From Arenibacter algicola (GTDB lineage Bacteria; Bacteroidota; Bacteroidia; Flavobacteriales; Flavobacteriaceae): a stretch of 64,000 nt of DNA. Positions within the stretch are counted from its first letter, which is position 1. The number at the start of each line of letters is the position of its first letter. A program made the translations under genes and the position numbers. Shown piece by piece: positions 8,511 through 18,550 of this stretch. The stretch covers positions 310,001 to 374,000 of the forward strand of contig NZ_JAHKPO010000001.1 of NCBI RefSeq assembly GCF_018860365.1, written 5' to 3'. Below the pieces are notes generated by a model. That model saw only the letters and a program-made list of their open reading frames with translations, was not told the DNA's origin and searched no databases.

Positions 8511-9767
8511 ATGGCAAAGGTCAGGTTAATATTGGACACCAGAAAATCGGCAAAAAGCTCGATCAATGGACTCTACCCGGTGGCCATCCGACTATTTCAT
8601 AAAAAAGCAAAGATCATTCGCCTCCCCTATCATTGTACCAAATCGGGATGGGACGACAGGTATATGCGAATGAAAAAGTCCTCCTTCAAAAACGACCATA
8701 TAGATTGTGACAGGGCCAATGAAAATATTTACGACAAACTGCACACTGCCCATAAGCTCATCGTTGATCTTGGGGAAAGCATCAACACTATAGATGTGGA
8801 TACACTGGTTGGTTACATACGCATGGCATGGGACAAAAAAGTGGATACCAAGATACGGGATGATGTTGATAATGGCATCACCTTGGGGGAATGGGGAAAA
8901 GTGATCATTGATAGAAAACGAATGTCCAACAAACCCGGGACCGCGGCCTGGTATGCCGGGGCCATTAGGACTCTTACCAAATTTAATAAGGGAAAAGATC
9001 CGCGATTGAACCAGATTACCGTTACCTTTTTGACCGATTTCCAGATCGCACAGGAGGCGAAGGGAAACTCCAAAAACGGGGTAAGCTCCTATTTGAGGGC
9101 CATAAGGGCGGTATATAACAGCGCCATTAAGGAGGACCAATTTTGCACGAAAAAGAACCCGTTCGAACATTATAAGATACCAACTTCCAGGCGTACCAAG
9201 AAAAAGGCCATCGAAAAGGCCGACTTTATAAAAATCAGGGATGTACGCTATACCATGGGCAGTCCCGTATGGCACGCCAAAAATTATGCCCTGGTGATGT
9301 TCAACTGCAGGGGAATGAATTTTGTTGACCTTGTAAAACTGAAGATGGGCGACATACACCAAGACCGTATATTTTACGGCCGCAGCAAGACCGGTGACCA
9401 GCTATCCGTCCGGATTACCGAAGAACTCGCGGATATATTGGATTATTATACCATGGGCAAATCAAAGGACGATTACCTGTTCCCGGCAAATTATAATGGC
9501 AGTACGACCCATTACGAAAAGTACAAGACCCTTAGACGAAGGATGAACGGCCACCTCAAGACCATTGCCAGGGATGCTGGCATAGAAGGGAATTTCACCA
9601 CCTATACCATCCGCCATTCCTGGGCCACCATCGCCAAATATATGGGAGTACCCACAGAGGTCATCAGCGAAGGCCTTGGCCACAATTCCCTTAAAACGAC
9701 CCAGATCTATTTACGGAGCTTTACCAATACTGTACTTGATGAGGCCAATGAGATGGTGGTTTCTTAG
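8511..9767 (+). CDS. int: Tyrosine recombinase/integrase of the ICE
   Basis: This 418-residue site-specific recombinase should integrate and excise the element at tRNA-Val. The N-terminus resembles the Bacteroidetes arm-binding and SAM-like core-binding domains (VRLILDTRKSAKSS...). The catalytic domain has the first Arg in FNCRGMNFVDL, Lys in YGRSKTGD, the box TIRHSWATIA and GLGHNSLKTTQIYLRSF with the nucleophilic Tyr. As in many Bacteroidetes integrases the usual first His of the HxxR box is replaced. It sits at the element border next to the tRNA fragment and reads inward. Confidence 0.92.
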   Translation: MAKVRLILDTRKSAKSSINGLYPVAIRLFHKKAKIIRLPYHCTKSGWDDRYMRMKKSSFKNDHIDCDRANENIYDKLHTAHKLIVDLGESINTIDVDTLVGYIRMAWDKKVDTKIRDDVDNGITLGEWGKVIIDRKRMSNKPGTAAWYAGAIRTLTKFNKGKDPRLNQITVTFLTDFQIAQEAKGNSKNGVSSYLRAIRAVYNSAIKEDQFCTKKNPFEHYKIPTSRRTKKKAIEKADFIKIRDVRYTMGSPVWHAKNYALVMFNCRGMNFVDLVKLKMGDIHQDRIFYGRSKTGDQLSVRITEELADILDYYTMGKSKDDYLFPANYNGSTTHYEKYKTLRRRMNGHLKTIARDAGIEGNFTTYTIRHSWATIAKYMGVPTEVISEGLGHNSLKTTQIYLRSFTNTVLDEANEMVVS

Positions 9768-10125
9768 GTCATAACTCCCTTAAAAATTAAATCTGGTTAC
9801 TCCTAATGTAATTATCTCCACTAACATTTTAAATAAGATTACATTAGCACCCTTGCTTTACCCTGTAGTCTTACTCTTTTCTACAAAAATTAACAGCTGG
9901 GTGTGCCACTATTAGTGCATACCGTTTTTAGTTTAAATTAAGTTTTATGTCTTGAATAAAGCACAAATGTCTTTGAACTAAAAATACGCCCAAACATTAT
10001 TTTAAGGATATGCACGATAAATTTGCTGAAAATACCTACCCTTTTTGCTGAAAATGTCTGCCATAATATAAATGATTTTGTAAGATATTGGCTTCAAACC
10101 AACCTAGATATCTAAAAACCATAGA
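9768..10125. other. Intergenic region after integrase
   Basis: AT-rich sequence without a supported gene. A short repeat, TTTGCTGAAAATacCT and TTTGCTGAAAATgtCT (about 10021-10060), is the only structure noticed. Confidence 0.4.
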
Positions 10126-11448
10126 ATGCTTTGTAAACGGGATTACTTTTTATTAATATTTATAGTTTTTATAGCACTAATAGTTTTTTTTCCAACGTTT
10201 TTCAATAGTTTTCAAAATAATTGGGACGATGCCTGGATTTTACTTGAGAATCCTTTTGTTACTGATATTAGTCTAGAAAACCTTAACTATCATTTCACAC
10301 ATTTCTATACAGGACAATATTCCCCAGTAAATACTATGGTATATGCTATTGTTTATCGTTTATTTGGCTATAACGCAATGGCTTTTCATACTACATGCTT
10401 GATAATACATTGTATGAATTCCATAATGGTCTATTTGGTTTTCAAAAATTTGCTTAATGTTCTTAATCCAAAATTCACTAAAAAAAATATAAGGATATAT
10501 ACATTTATTGTAGCGTTGGTTTTTGCAATTCATCCCTTACAGGTGGAGTCCGTTGCTTGGATAAGTGCATCAAAGATCCTCTTGTATTCTTTTTTTGTTT
10601 TATTATCCATACACTGTTATATTCTTTATATAAAAACATCAAAAATTGGCTATTATATTGGTGTAATGGTGTTTTATGCCCTAGGATTTGGATCCAAGGA
10701 ACAAGCAATAATCCTACCGATAGTATTGTTTCTGTTCGATTATGCATACAACAGGTTTGAAGATTTAGGTTCGTTTCATGATTTATTGAACAAAAAAGTG
10801 ATCTTGGACAAAACACCTCTTTTTTTAATGGCTTTTTTCTTTTGGTATTTTTCTTCGGCAAACAACACAGGCCTGGTTACTATGGAGAATACATATCCTT
10901 TTTACCAACGATTATTCTTTGGGATGCATAGTATGTCCGAATACATTTTTCGCTCTATTGCCCCTGTTAAACTATACTACTACTATTTTTTCCCAATGAT
11001 AATAGGCAACCCTTTACCTTGGTATTATTGGGGCTATATGGTAATAACATTTATTGTTTTTGGTTTTATTTGGAAACAGTACAAAAAAAAGAACAAATTA
11101 GTACTCTTTGGGTTTTTATTTTTCATGGTAAACATTGTATTGGTATTGCACATTTTGCCTATGCCAAGACAAACTATTACCGCGGACAGGTATATGTATC
11201 TTGGTATTATTGGTTTGTCCATTATTTTGGTTTGGTTCCTAGATCATCTAAATAATAATTTCAAGAAAATCAAGAAAATTGTTCCATTTGTTGTTTCAGT
11301 CTATTTTCTAGGTTTGGGAGTTCATACTTTTATCAGGACCAAGGAATGGAAGAATAGCGAACTTATCAAGAGCAATGTCAAAGAGATTATAGATAAAAGA
11401 AAAATAGCAGGTAAATCCTTACTTGATAATCCTATAGCAGATGAATAA
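10126..11448 (+). CDS. GT-C membrane glycosyltransferase, TMTC-like
   Basis: This polytopic membrane protein (440 aa, about 10-11 hydrophobic segments) resembles the TMTC/PMT group, which moves sugars from polyprenyl phosphate to proteins or lipids outside the membrane. Typical signs are the early acidic motif NNWDDAW (about residue 31), QYSPVNTMVYAI, and the long signature HPLQVESVAWISASKILLYS, then GFGSKEQAI. TMTC proteins usually end in TPR repeats; this one stops after the membrane part. It overlaps the next gene, a polyprenyl-phosphate glycosyltransferase, by 8 bp. Acceptor unknown; the nearby secreted peptides and lipoproteins are candidates by position only. Confidence 0.75.
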   Translation: MLCKRDYFLLIFIVFIALIVFFPTFFNSFQNNWDDAWILLENPFVTDISLENLNYHFTHFYTGQYSPVNTMVYAIVYRLFGYNAMAFHTTCLIIHCMNSIMVYLVFKNLLNVLNPKFTKKNIRIYTFIVALVFAIHPLQVESVAWISASKILLYSFFVLLSIHCYILYIKTSKIGYYIGVMVFYALGFGSKEQAIILPIVLFLFDYAYNRFEDLGSFHDLLNKKVILDKTPLFLMAFFFWYFSSANNTGLVTMENTYPFYQRLFFGMHSMSEYIFRSIAPVKLYYYYFFPMIIGNPLPWYYWGYMVITFIVFGFIWKQYKKKNKLVLFGFLFFMVNIVLVLHILPMPRQTITADRYMYLGIIGLSIILVWFLDHLNNNFKKIKKIVPFVVSVYFLGLGVHTFIRTKEWKNSELIKSNVKEIIDKRKIAGKSLLDNPIADE

Positions 11449-12412
11449 TATTCTTTTATCCATAACAGTTCCCTGCTATAATGAAGAAAAAAACATAGCG
11501 ATACTTGTTGCCGAACTGGGTTTGGTATTAGAGGAATACGATTATGAAATTATATTGGTAAACGATGGAAGTACGGATCAGACTCAACAGGTTATCGAAT
11601 TTCTTGCCATTGAAAGCGATAAAGTAAAATTCATCTCCCTATCCCGAAATTTTGGACACCAAAAAGCTATAAAAGCTGGAATTGACCATGCCAAAGGTGA
11701 TTGTATAGTGACTATGGACGCCGATCTACAGCATCCACCACAAACCATTCCCGAGATGATAGCCTTATGGGAATTGGGAAACAAGGTTGTAACGGCGGTA
11801 AGGTCAGTACAAGGACAAGGTTCTTTTTTCAAGAAATATACTTCCAAACTGTTTTATTTGTTTTTGTCGAAAATATCGAATCAAGATGTAGTTGGAAATA
11901 GTTCCGATTTTCGGCTGTTCGATAAAAAAATAGTGGATATTCTACGAAAGATGCCAGAGCAGGACCTATACATTAGGGGGCTCGTTCCTTGGATTGGTTT
12001 TAAACAAACTACTATTAAGTTTAATGAAGGCAGAAGAGTCTATGGCAAGACCAAATATACCTTAAAAAAAATGCTATTGCTAGCAAGCAATGGAATAACC
12101 TCTAGTGGCATAAAGCCATTACGGTTTGCCCTATCTGCAGGTATATTGTTTGCCATGTTAGCGTTTGGATATGGCATCTATGCTGTAATAGCCACGTTCC
12201 TTGGCCTAACGGTTTCCGGTTGGTCTTCCATTATAGCCAGCATTATGTTTTTATCCGGTATACAGTTAATGGTATTAGGGGTTATGGGAGAATATTTGGG
12301 AAAAATGTATATGGCAAATAAACAAAGGCCCAACTATATCGTATCAAATACAAACATCTCTAAAAAAATAGAAAATGACAACCAACAAGAAAGGAGGGCT
12401 GCAATGTTTTAA
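11441..12412 (+). CDS. Polyprenyl-phosphate glycosyltransferase (GT2, DPM1/GtrB type)
   Basis: This 323-residue family 2 glycosyltransferase transfers a hexose from a nucleotide sugar to polyprenyl phosphate on the cytoplasmic face. Motifs are TVPCYNEEKNI, IILVNDGSTDQT, SLSRNFGHQKAI and MDADLQHPPQTIPEM with the catalytic DxD-like acid. Two C-terminal transmembrane segments (about residues 225-285) are typical of GtrB/DPM-like enzymes. Its 8-bp overlap with the GT-C gene suggests the two form one pathway: this enzyme makes the lipid-linked sugar and the GT-C protein uses it. Confidence 0.88.
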   Translation: MNNILLSITVPCYNEEKNIAILVAELGLVLEEYDYEIILVNDGSTDQTQQVIEFLAIESDKVKFISLSRNFGHQKAIKAGIDHAKGDCIVTMDADLQHPPQTIPEMIALWELGNKVVTAVRSVQGQGSFFKKYTSKLFYLFLSKISNQDVVGNSSDFRLFDKKIVDILRKMPEQDLYIRGLVPWIGFKQTTIKFNEGRRVYGKTKYTLKKMLLLASNGITSSGIKPLRFALSAGILFAMLAFGYGIYAVIATFLGLTVSGWSSIIASIMFLSGIQLMVLGVMGEYLGKMYMANKQRPNYIVSNTNISKKIENDNQQERRAAMF

Positions 12413-12572
12413 TCTGATTATGTGGACAGGAAATTCTTTTGTTTGCGGTTTAAAATTTTTATAAGGGAGCAAAAGGCGTGGAGAACTATATCAAGTTAAC
12501 ACGATAAAAAACACGACTTGATTAATAAAACTTACAAAGTCGTTACAAACATTAACTAATAACAATTAAATT

Positions 12573-12851
12573 ATGAAATCAAATTTTAGAAAAATTATCA
12601 ATCTAGCTGCAATACTTATATTCTTAGCTGCAATAGGGATAAATATAAAGGTAACACTTGATGACCCTTTTGAAATGGTAAATGAAAAGGCTTTAGCTCA
12701 AGAGACCACCGTAATTATTCCTTCATGCTCCTCAATGTGTTCATCTTTTGACGAAGTTATCTGTCATTATTATATTGAAGCCGCAAATGGAGACAGGATG
12801 CTTATAAGTTGTCCAGATTATTCCCCAAAAACTGCAGGAGGTACAGCTTAA
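12573..12851 (+). CDS. NVEALA-type secreted Cys-rich peptide A (92 aa)
   Basis: This small secreted peptide precursor resembles the Bacteroidetes NVEALA family. Residues 1-24 give a basic start and a hydrophobic segment. After a spacer comes NEKALA with an A-L-A cleavage site at 40-42, then a tail with Cys at 52, 56, 64 and 80. The four cysteines could form two disulfides. It heads a cassette with a beta-propeller lipoprotein, a CxxC lipoprotein and a signal peptidase. Unlike the three peptide genes at 32-41 kb it lacks the shared upstream leader. Function of the mature peptide is unknown. Confidence 0.75.
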   Translation: MKSNFRKIINLAAILIFLAAIGINIKVTLDDPFEMVNEKALAQETTVIIPSCSSMCSSFDEVICHYYIEAANGDRMLISCPDYSPKTAGGTA

Positions 12852-12864
12852 AAAATAATACATG

Positions 12865-12902
12865 ATTTATATAGGGGCGTTTAAAAATGCCTCTATTTAA
12901 AT
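12865..12902 (+). terminator. Attenuator-like hairpin between peptide A and its propeller gene
   Basis: ATAGGGGC pairs with GCCTCTAT (one G-U) and is extended by flanking ATTTA/TAAAT. It lies in the short gap between the peptide and the next gene, where it could stop most transcripts or protect the peptide mRNA. Confidence 0.5.
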
Positions 12903-12922
12903 CATTAAAATTTAGATACGAT

Positions 12923-13960
12923 ATGAAAACAATATTTATTTATTTTATAGCAATACTCTTTTTTAGTTGCAATAAAACCAGTAACGTAGTTCGTGAAAAT
13001 GCAGAAATAAAATTTAGTGACGACGATTTTAAATTAAGTAGAAAAATCTATGGGGAATTTGTTCAAAAAGTTAATGACTCACTTTTGAACCCGGGAACTC
13101 CATACATAATTGGAGATTATTTAATACTCAGAAAAAAAAAGTCTGAAAAGCTATTTAGTGTTATACGTATTACAGATGAAGAGTACTTAGGAGACTACAT
13201 GAATACAGGCAGAGGGCCTGGAGAAGGATTATATGCTTGGAGATATTTCACATCTGAAGAAGGTAATTTAGGAGTGTACGATGTTAAGTTGAAAAAAATT
13301 GTAGAGTTTAATTTGGATTCCTTATTGATGAAAAATGAATTCTTGAAAGAATATCAATTACCTTCATATGTGCTTTCTAGTGATGGGGTTTTCAAGAGTC
13401 GAAATAAGATTTATTTCAATAATATTTATGGAAATACTAGCCATTTTCTATACTCAGCTGACTTAGACGGGAATAATTTGAAAGGGTATGGGAAATTGCC
13501 AATGTTGGATAACCGCTTCTTGAATTTAAAATTGAATTTAGTGGATGTTTTTAACGTTAACATGGATAATTACAACCAGATAGCTGCATTTTCATATTCT
13601 AAGATTCCTTTGTTGAAGGTATTTAACCTGGAGAATAAAAAATTAATTGACATAGCTGGTCCTGCGAATTACATCCCTAATGCCAAAGACTTAAGTTTTA
13701 GGTCAAAGCAATTTTATAAAACTATTCAAGTAACTGAAAAATATATTTATGCATTATATAGTGGCCAAGATTGGATTGCTGACAGTCCGCTAACACAAAA
13801 TGCCTACACTCTTTATTGTTTTTCTCATCAAGGGCAACTTATTGAAAAATTACAGATTGACAAAGGAATTTATACTTTTAGTGTTTATAAAGACTCCATA
13901 ATATATGGTCTTGGCAAAGATATAGAGGGGACAAGTAAACTAATAAAATTTGAATTTTGA
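12923..13960 (+). CDS. 6-bladed beta-propeller lipoprotein (BF3164-like)
   Basis: A lipoprotein signal, MKTIFIYFIAILFFSC, sets the start at ATG 12923. The rest is beta-rich and carries the motif NTGRGPGEGL seen in BF3164/6-bladed-propeller lipoproteins of Bacteroidetes. Expected site is the periplasm or outer-membrane surface. These proteins often accompany NVEALA peptides; their role is not established. The gene follows peptide A and overlaps the next gene (stop TGA inside TTGA), so it is translationally coupled to the CxxC lipoprotein. I infer peptide binding or sensing, without direct evidence. Confidence 0.72.
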   Translation: MKTIFIYFIAILFFSCNKTSNVVRENAEIKFSDDDFKLSRKIYGEFVQKVNDSLLNPGTPYIIGDYLILRKKKSEKLFSVIRITDEEYLGDYMNTGRGPGEGLYAWRYFTSEEGNLGVYDVKLKKIVEFNLDSLLMKNEFLKEYQLPSYVLSSDGVFKSRNKIYFNNIYGNTSHFLYSADLDGNNLKGYGKLPMLDNRFLNLKLNLVDVFNVNMDNYNQIAAFSYSKIPLLKVFNLENKKLIDIAGPANYIPNAKDLSFRSKQFYKTIQVTEKYIYALYSGQDWIADSPLTQNAYTLYCFSHQGQLIEKLQIDKGIYTFSVYKDSIIYGLGKDIEGTSKLIKFEF

Positions 13961-14499
13961 ACAAAAGTAGAATTTTACCAATTGTAATAATCATTAATTT
14001 GTTATTTGCTGGATGTGTCAAATACTCAAAACAAAATAAAGATTCGCCCTTAACAAAAATTAATGAAAAATGGATGGATGAACAACTAGTTTTACCTTTA
14101 TCCCTCGAGAGATTGAAAGATAGTTTACCAATCAAAAATGTTAAACCCTATACTATTATTGCTTTTTATAACGGCAATTGCAGTGCCTGTTATCTTGAAT
14201 TACACAAATGGAAAAAAGTAATTCCACAACTCTCGAAAGTGAATCAAGTAGAATTTAAATTTATACTGACTGGGCCTAGCAAACCTTTTCTTCAATATAA
14301 TTTGGAAGAAATAGACTTTTCAATTGATTTCGTTTTTTATGACAAAAATGATGAATTTATCAATCATTATAATTATATGAACTCCGCGGGCTATTTATTT
14401 TCATCCTTGCTTGTAAATCGTGACAATGATATATTATCAATTGGCAACCCAACCATTTCAAATGATGATTTGATACGTTTTATTAAATTAATGGAATAA
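13957..14499 (+). CDS. Thioredoxin-like CxxC lipoprotein (cassette A)
   Basis: This 180-residue protein has a lipoprotein signal with Cys20 (LLFAGC) and a thioredoxin-fold segment, TIIAFYNGNCSACYLELHKW, with C75-S-A-C78. It should face the periplasm and exchange disulfides. Start is TTG at 13957, overlapping the upstream stop by 4 bases; no ATG is available nearby. Its position after a four-Cys peptide suggests that it oxidises, isomerises or reduces that peptide, which is inference. Confidence 0.68.
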   Translation: MNKSRILPIVIIINLLFAGCVKYSKQNKDSPLTKINEKWMDEQLVLPLSLERLKDSLPIKNVKPYTIIAFYNGNCSACYLELHKWKKVIPQLSKVNQVEFKFILTGPSKPFLQYNLEEIDFSIDFVFYDKNDEFINHYNYMNSAGYLFSSLLVNRDNDILSIGNPTISNDDLIRFIKLME

Positions 14500-14524
14500 T
14501 AGACACTAAAATTAATAATTCAAT

Positions 14525-15733
14525 TTGGCTAATTCACCTAATATTTTGCAAATACTTTTATATATATCTTTAAGCATTTGCTTTTTACTACTACTTCTAT
14601 TAGCCATTTACTTTTTACTGAATAATATATATTGGTTAACGGTAATATGCCTCTTTACATTAATTTTCCCAATATTAATTCATCCCAAATTACGATTTAT
14701 TTGCAATACTGAAATGCGTCAAAATGTTTGGTTATATTCTATTTCTATGTTGTTTATTGTTTTATTATTGGCCATTGGCACAAGGCTTTTTTTAGTGGAA
14801 ATTTATAACATCCCTAGTAATTCAATGAAAGAGAGCCTAGTTAATGGAGATATAATCTTATTAAGCAAATTACATTATGGTCCAAAATTACCCGATTCCC
14901 CTTTTAAAATTCCATGGGTGAATTTTTTTGTCTATATGAATGATGATGCTCGAAAGGCAATAGATTCAACTTGGTGGCCTTATAATAGATTGAAGGGACT
15001 TACGCAAGTAAAAAAAAATGACGTAGTTATCTTCAATCATCCTGAGGATAGCAAATATTCCTACGTAAAACGATGTATAGGCCTACCTGGAGAAAATATT
15101 AAAATCAAAAAAGGCGAAATATACGTTAACAACTCAAAATATAATGATTTTGTTGAAATCAGATATTCTTATAAAGTATGGCACAAAAACACTACCAATT
15201 CAACAACACCTTTAAAAGCAATAAAGCTGATTGAAAATACAATCAATAACAATAAGCAGGATACTTTGTTATTAACACATCAACAATATAAATTACTTAA
15301 AAAATCTGACTTAATAGATTCAATAAAATTATTAGATTATCCAATTAAGATTAGCAATAATTTTTCCAAAAATAAAGATTCAATTATAATGTCAACGAAT
15401 TTTTGGGGCCCTTTCCAAGTACCTCAAAAGGGAAAATCCATAAAACTTACTACTGAAAATTATATTTTATACGAAAAAATATTAAATGTATTTGAAGGTA
15501 AATATTTACAAAAAAAGGATAACAGATTTTATATTGATGGTGTAAATTCTGATAACTATAGGTATAAACAAAACTATTATTTCATGATGGGCGACAATCG
15601 CCATAATTCAGTGGATTCACGATATTGGGGTTTTGTTCCCGAACAAAATATTATCGGAAAAGCAATTTTTGTGCTATTTTCTAGTAAGAAAGGTCGAATT
15701 AATTGGAATCGGTTTATGAAAATCATAGAATGA
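14525..15733 (+). CDS. Signal peptidase I paralog, enlarged (402 aa)
   Basis: Signal peptidase I (S26 family) cleaves AxA sites on the outer face of the inner membrane. Two or three N-terminal membrane segments precede the catalytic Ser100 in IPSNSM and Lys182 in [11 protein letters not shown]. The C-terminal box [19 protein letters not shown] is intact. At about 400 residues it has a large insertion (about 190-340), like other Flavobacteriaceae SPases. It starts at TTG 14525 shortly after the CxxC lipoprotein. Because it sits in a peptide cassette I infer that it processes these peptides, alone or with its paralog at 22-23 kb. Confidence 0.9.
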   Translation: MANSPNILQILLYISLSICFLLLLLLAIYFLLNNIYWLTVICLFTLIFPILIHPKLRFICNTEMRQNVWLYSISMLFIVLLLAIGTRLFLVEIYNIPSNSMKESLVNGDIILLSKLHYGPKLPDSPFKIPWVNFFVYMNDDARKAIDSTWWPYNRLKGLTQVKKNDVVIFNHPEDSKYSYVKRCIGLPGENIKIKKGEIYVNNSKYNDFVEIRYSYKVWHKNTTNSTTPLKAIKLIENTINNNKQDTLLLTHQQYKLLKKSDLIDSIKLLDYPIKISNNFSKNKDSIIMSTNFWGPFQVPQKGKSIKLTTENYILYEKILNVFEGKYLQKKDNRFYIDGVNSDNYRYKQNYYFMMGDNRHNSVDSRYWGFVPEQNIIGKAIFVLFSSKKGRINWNRFMKIIE

Positions 15734-15778
15734 TTCCAAGTAGCTTAAGTTTAAAAACAATTAATCCAATACTAATAT

Positions 15779-16525
15779 ATGTTTGAGAGTTTACCAAAAA
15801 TTAGAACAAGATTACCCTTGGCTTATGAAAAAATTTACGATGAACATTATCAGAATAACAGAGAAGGTAATGGCAAAACAACATCTATTTCAAAAAAAAT
15901 GGAAAGTTGGATGCATAAAATTGTGGCCAAAGACGTAGTATTAGGATGTATTGATGGAATCAAAACATTGGAAATAGGGGCTGGAAACTTGAATCATTTA
16001 AAATACGAACCAAATGGAAATAGCTATGATGTTGTGGAACCTTATTCAGAATTGCTAAACTCCTCATGTAAAAAAAACAAGATAGGTACTACATACACTG
16101 ATATTAGCCAAATTAGTAATAAAAAATATGATCGAATTATATCCATAGCCTGCTTTGAGCATGTCTTAAATCTTCCTCTTTTAGTTGCCCATTCTTGTAA
16201 ATTATTAAATACAAATGGTCAATTGAGAGTCGCCATTCCTAATGAAGGTACCTTTTTGTGGAAATTAGGAACCATGGTTACAGGATTCGAATTTAAAAGG
16301 AAATATGGTTTAGATTATGAAATCCTAATGAAACATGAACATGTAAATACTGCGGATGAAATAGATGCAATTTTGAATTTCTTCTTTAAAGATGTAAAAT
16401 GTAAAGTTTTCGGCATAAACAAAAAAATTGCCTTTTATAGATTTTACATATGTAAAACCCCAAATACTAAAAATGTTAAGTACTATTTTTCAACAAAAAC
16501 AAATAGTACTTCCAACTCTAATTAA
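15779..16525 (+). CDS. Class I SAM-dependent methyltransferase
   Basis: This 248-residue cytosolic protein has the Rossmann SAM-binding motif KTLEIGAGNLNHL, then the acidic loop DVVEPYSELL, the middle motif RIISIACFEHVLNLPLL and LRVAIPNEGTFLWKLG. It fits the methyltransferase 11/12/23 groups, which modify sugars, lipids and small molecules. It follows the signal peptidase by 45 bases in the same operon direction and is the last gene of cassette A. The substrate cannot be predicted. Confidence 0.8.
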   Translation: MFESLPKIRTRLPLAYEKIYDEHYQNNREGNGKTTSISKKMESWMHKIVAKDVVLGCIDGIKTLEIGAGNLNHLKYEPNGNSYDVVEPYSELLNSSCKKNKIGTTYTDISQISNKKYDRIISIACFEHVLNLPLLVAHSCKLLNTNGQLRVAIPNEGTFLWKLGTMVTGFEFKRKYGLDYEILMKHEHVNTADEIDAILNFFFKDVKCKVFGINKKIAFYRFYICKTPNTKNVKYYFSTKTNSTSNSN

Positions 16526-16599
16526 TTTTTTGCAATTTAACTTAAAAAACATTAAACATGGACTTATAGTTAAGGATACACATAAAAGGCACTATTCGT

Positions 16600-18546
16600 T
16601 TAATACCATATCTGCTCACCGTTCCTATACTCAAAGATCCTTTCTTGACGGCCCTCATCTAAGCACTTTAAGTATAATAAGGCATTTTTGGGGACATTTT
16701 TGTACTTCAATTCATAACCTTCCGCTTTTTGTTTGCCCAAGGAAACAAAAACACCCTTGTCTACATAAAATAACTCATAGTTGAGCCCCTTTAATACATG
16801 ATTAAGATTATTTGGAGGGGCGAATCTGATTTTTGAAACATTTTGTTTAATCCCCAGATCTATTCCTTTCCAAGTCGATGGATTATTTTTTGTGGACGAA
16901 CTGTTCATTATAAAACTGCCCTTTAACTGTGTTTCCTTTTTTCCTGAACCGTCATCACCAAATAAATCTATCTCTTTTATAGTAATAGAATTTTTGGAAA
17001 AAATCCGAAAATATCTATATTCTTTATCAAGATTTAGTGGAATCTCATATGGCCTTAGCTCAGGATCAAAATCTATTTTTAACAGAGTTACGGCGTCTTT
17101 AAAGTCTTCTCTATTGGCTGCCTGTACCAATGCCCCCTTAATAAGTTTGGCATCTTTTTCCAAGCCATTTTTGGCCCAGTACTTACGTGTTATTGTAATT
17201 TCATGTGTATTTTCATCAGGAATAAATTTTGTCATTTCTCCATTATGATCCAAATGAAAAGGATTACCAAACGGGATGACAGTACCATTTTTATATAGTA
17301 CAGTTTGGTATACTATATCTGTTCCCATTTTCTTAAAGATCAAGGGTCCATCTTCAATTCTCCCCCACTGCACGGGAACCCATTGTTTGTTGACCCCAAG
17401 TACAGAGAGGTAAGCATAATATGTGTTTTCGGGTATTTTACCAGCAATATCGACGGAAACATCTACTGCGTTGAAATATTCGTCTGAAACATCCTTTTGC
17501 TTCACATTTTTGAACAACAATGGTATATTTTCCATTTTAACTCTTTTATCGGAAAGCGGACCTGTTAAATGTGTTGAAAAAGTGTGTCTATAAATTTTTG
17601 GTAATCTCACGTTGCCTGACCAATCATCATCAAAACGATTACTATTGATGGTATCGTTGTAAAACCAGCTATGGTCCTTTTCCCAATAGGATTCAAAATA
17701 AAGTGTCTTTCCCCCATATAAAAGAGCATTCCATTGATGGTCATCTTCCCTGTGACCCCAGGCAGGAACAAAATCAGCTACCATTGGTACTCCTTCTGTA
17801 TTAACTATATATGTGTTAAACCAGCTTTTTACAGTACACTTGCCACTTTTCATCTTCATAAAGTCCTTAAACTTTAAAATGGGCAAACCTTCTGTCAACT
17901 CATAATTGAACACATACTCCTTATATTGTCCAAATAAGGAATCGCAGGCTTTGGTAAATGGAATTGGATATGAGTTCTCTAAATGATACTTGTTCTCCCT
18001 TTTAAAGAACCCCCGCCAATCCTCAATAGCCTTTCCCTGAATAAGTCTATACGGTAAAACATACTCACAAAAATGTTCGAAAGGAACACTATCATGTGCA
18101 TATGGGTTCCTTTGCCATGAGTCAAAAGCTTCATCAATATTCTTAATAAGAAATTCACCGGTAACAAACTTAATATCTTCCAGTACAGGTCTGGAATAAA
18201 CACTGGCCGAAGGTGAATACCTTGTCTTAAGGTTATCCCATAATTTATTTAACCTATCGGAATCAATAACTCCATTTTGTTCCAATTGTGATTCTGCTAT
18301 ATTAGGGATATCCCTAAATTTCTTAAGATAAGTAGTATCATAGGAATAGTTATAGGGAAGATTGGAAATAAGGAATTCCGCCGCCGCCATTTTCAGAGAG
18401 TCACCCTTTTTTTCATAATGCTCAAGAACCTGGATCAGTTCAACTTTGTTTCCTTCCGCCATATCCAGTGCTTGCCTTATTTCAGGACTATATTTATGAC
18501 ATGAAAAAACACAAAGAACAATGATTGGTAACACAATTTTTTTCAT
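16600..18546 (-). CDS. Transglutaminase-like lipoprotein (648 aa)
   Basis: A lipoprotein signal ends at FSC (Cys16). The central region has a transglutaminase/cysteine-peptidase-like core: Cys237 in KSGKCTVKSWFN, His270 in DDHQWNALLYGGK and an acidic residue near 285. The C-terminal half is beta-rich and ends in a segment like a discoidin or carbohydrate-binding domain. Such proteins in Bacteroidetes are poorly characterised; possible roles are peptide cleavage or cross-linking in the periplasm. It starts 4 bases after the RND pump stop, so the two are one operon. It converges on the methyltransferase gene of cassette A. Confidence 0.65.
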   Translation of the reverse strand: MKKIVLPIIVLCVFSCHKYSPEIRQALDMAEGNKVELIQVLEHYEKKGDSLKMAAAEFLISNLPYNYSYDTTYLKKFRDIPNIAESQLEQNGVIDSDRLNKLWDNLKTRYSPSASVYSRPVLEDIKFVTGEFLIKNIDEAFDSWQRNPYAHDSVPFEHFCEYVLPYRLIQGKAIEDWRGFFKRENKYHLENSYPIPFTKACDSLFGQYKEYVFNYELTEGLPILKFKDFMKMKSGKCTVKSWFNTYIVNTEGVPMVADFVPAWGHREDDHQWNALLYGGKTLYFESYWEKDHSWFYNDTINSNRFDDDWSGNVRLPKIYRHTFSTHLTGPLSDKRVKMENIPLLFKNVKQKDVSDEYFNAVDVSVDIAGKIPENTYYAYLSVLGVNKQWVPVQWGRIEDGPLIFKKMGTDIVYQTVLYKNGTVIPFGNPFHLDHNGEMTKFIPDENTHEITITRKYWAKNGLEKDAKLIKGALVQAANREDFKDAVTLLKIDFDPELRPYEIPLNLDKEYRYFRIFSKNSITIKEIDLFGDDGSGKKETQLKGSFIMNSSSTKNNPSTWKGIDLGIKQNVSKIRFAPPNNLNHVLKGLNYELFYVDKGVFVSLGKQKAEGYELKYKNVPKNALLYLKCLDEGRQERIFEYRNGEQIWY

Positions 18547-18550
18547 AATG

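Noticed and set aside
8592-9362. 256-codon open frame antisense to the integrase
   Set aside because: It lies wholly within a gene with intact catalytic motifs and has no recognisable domain.
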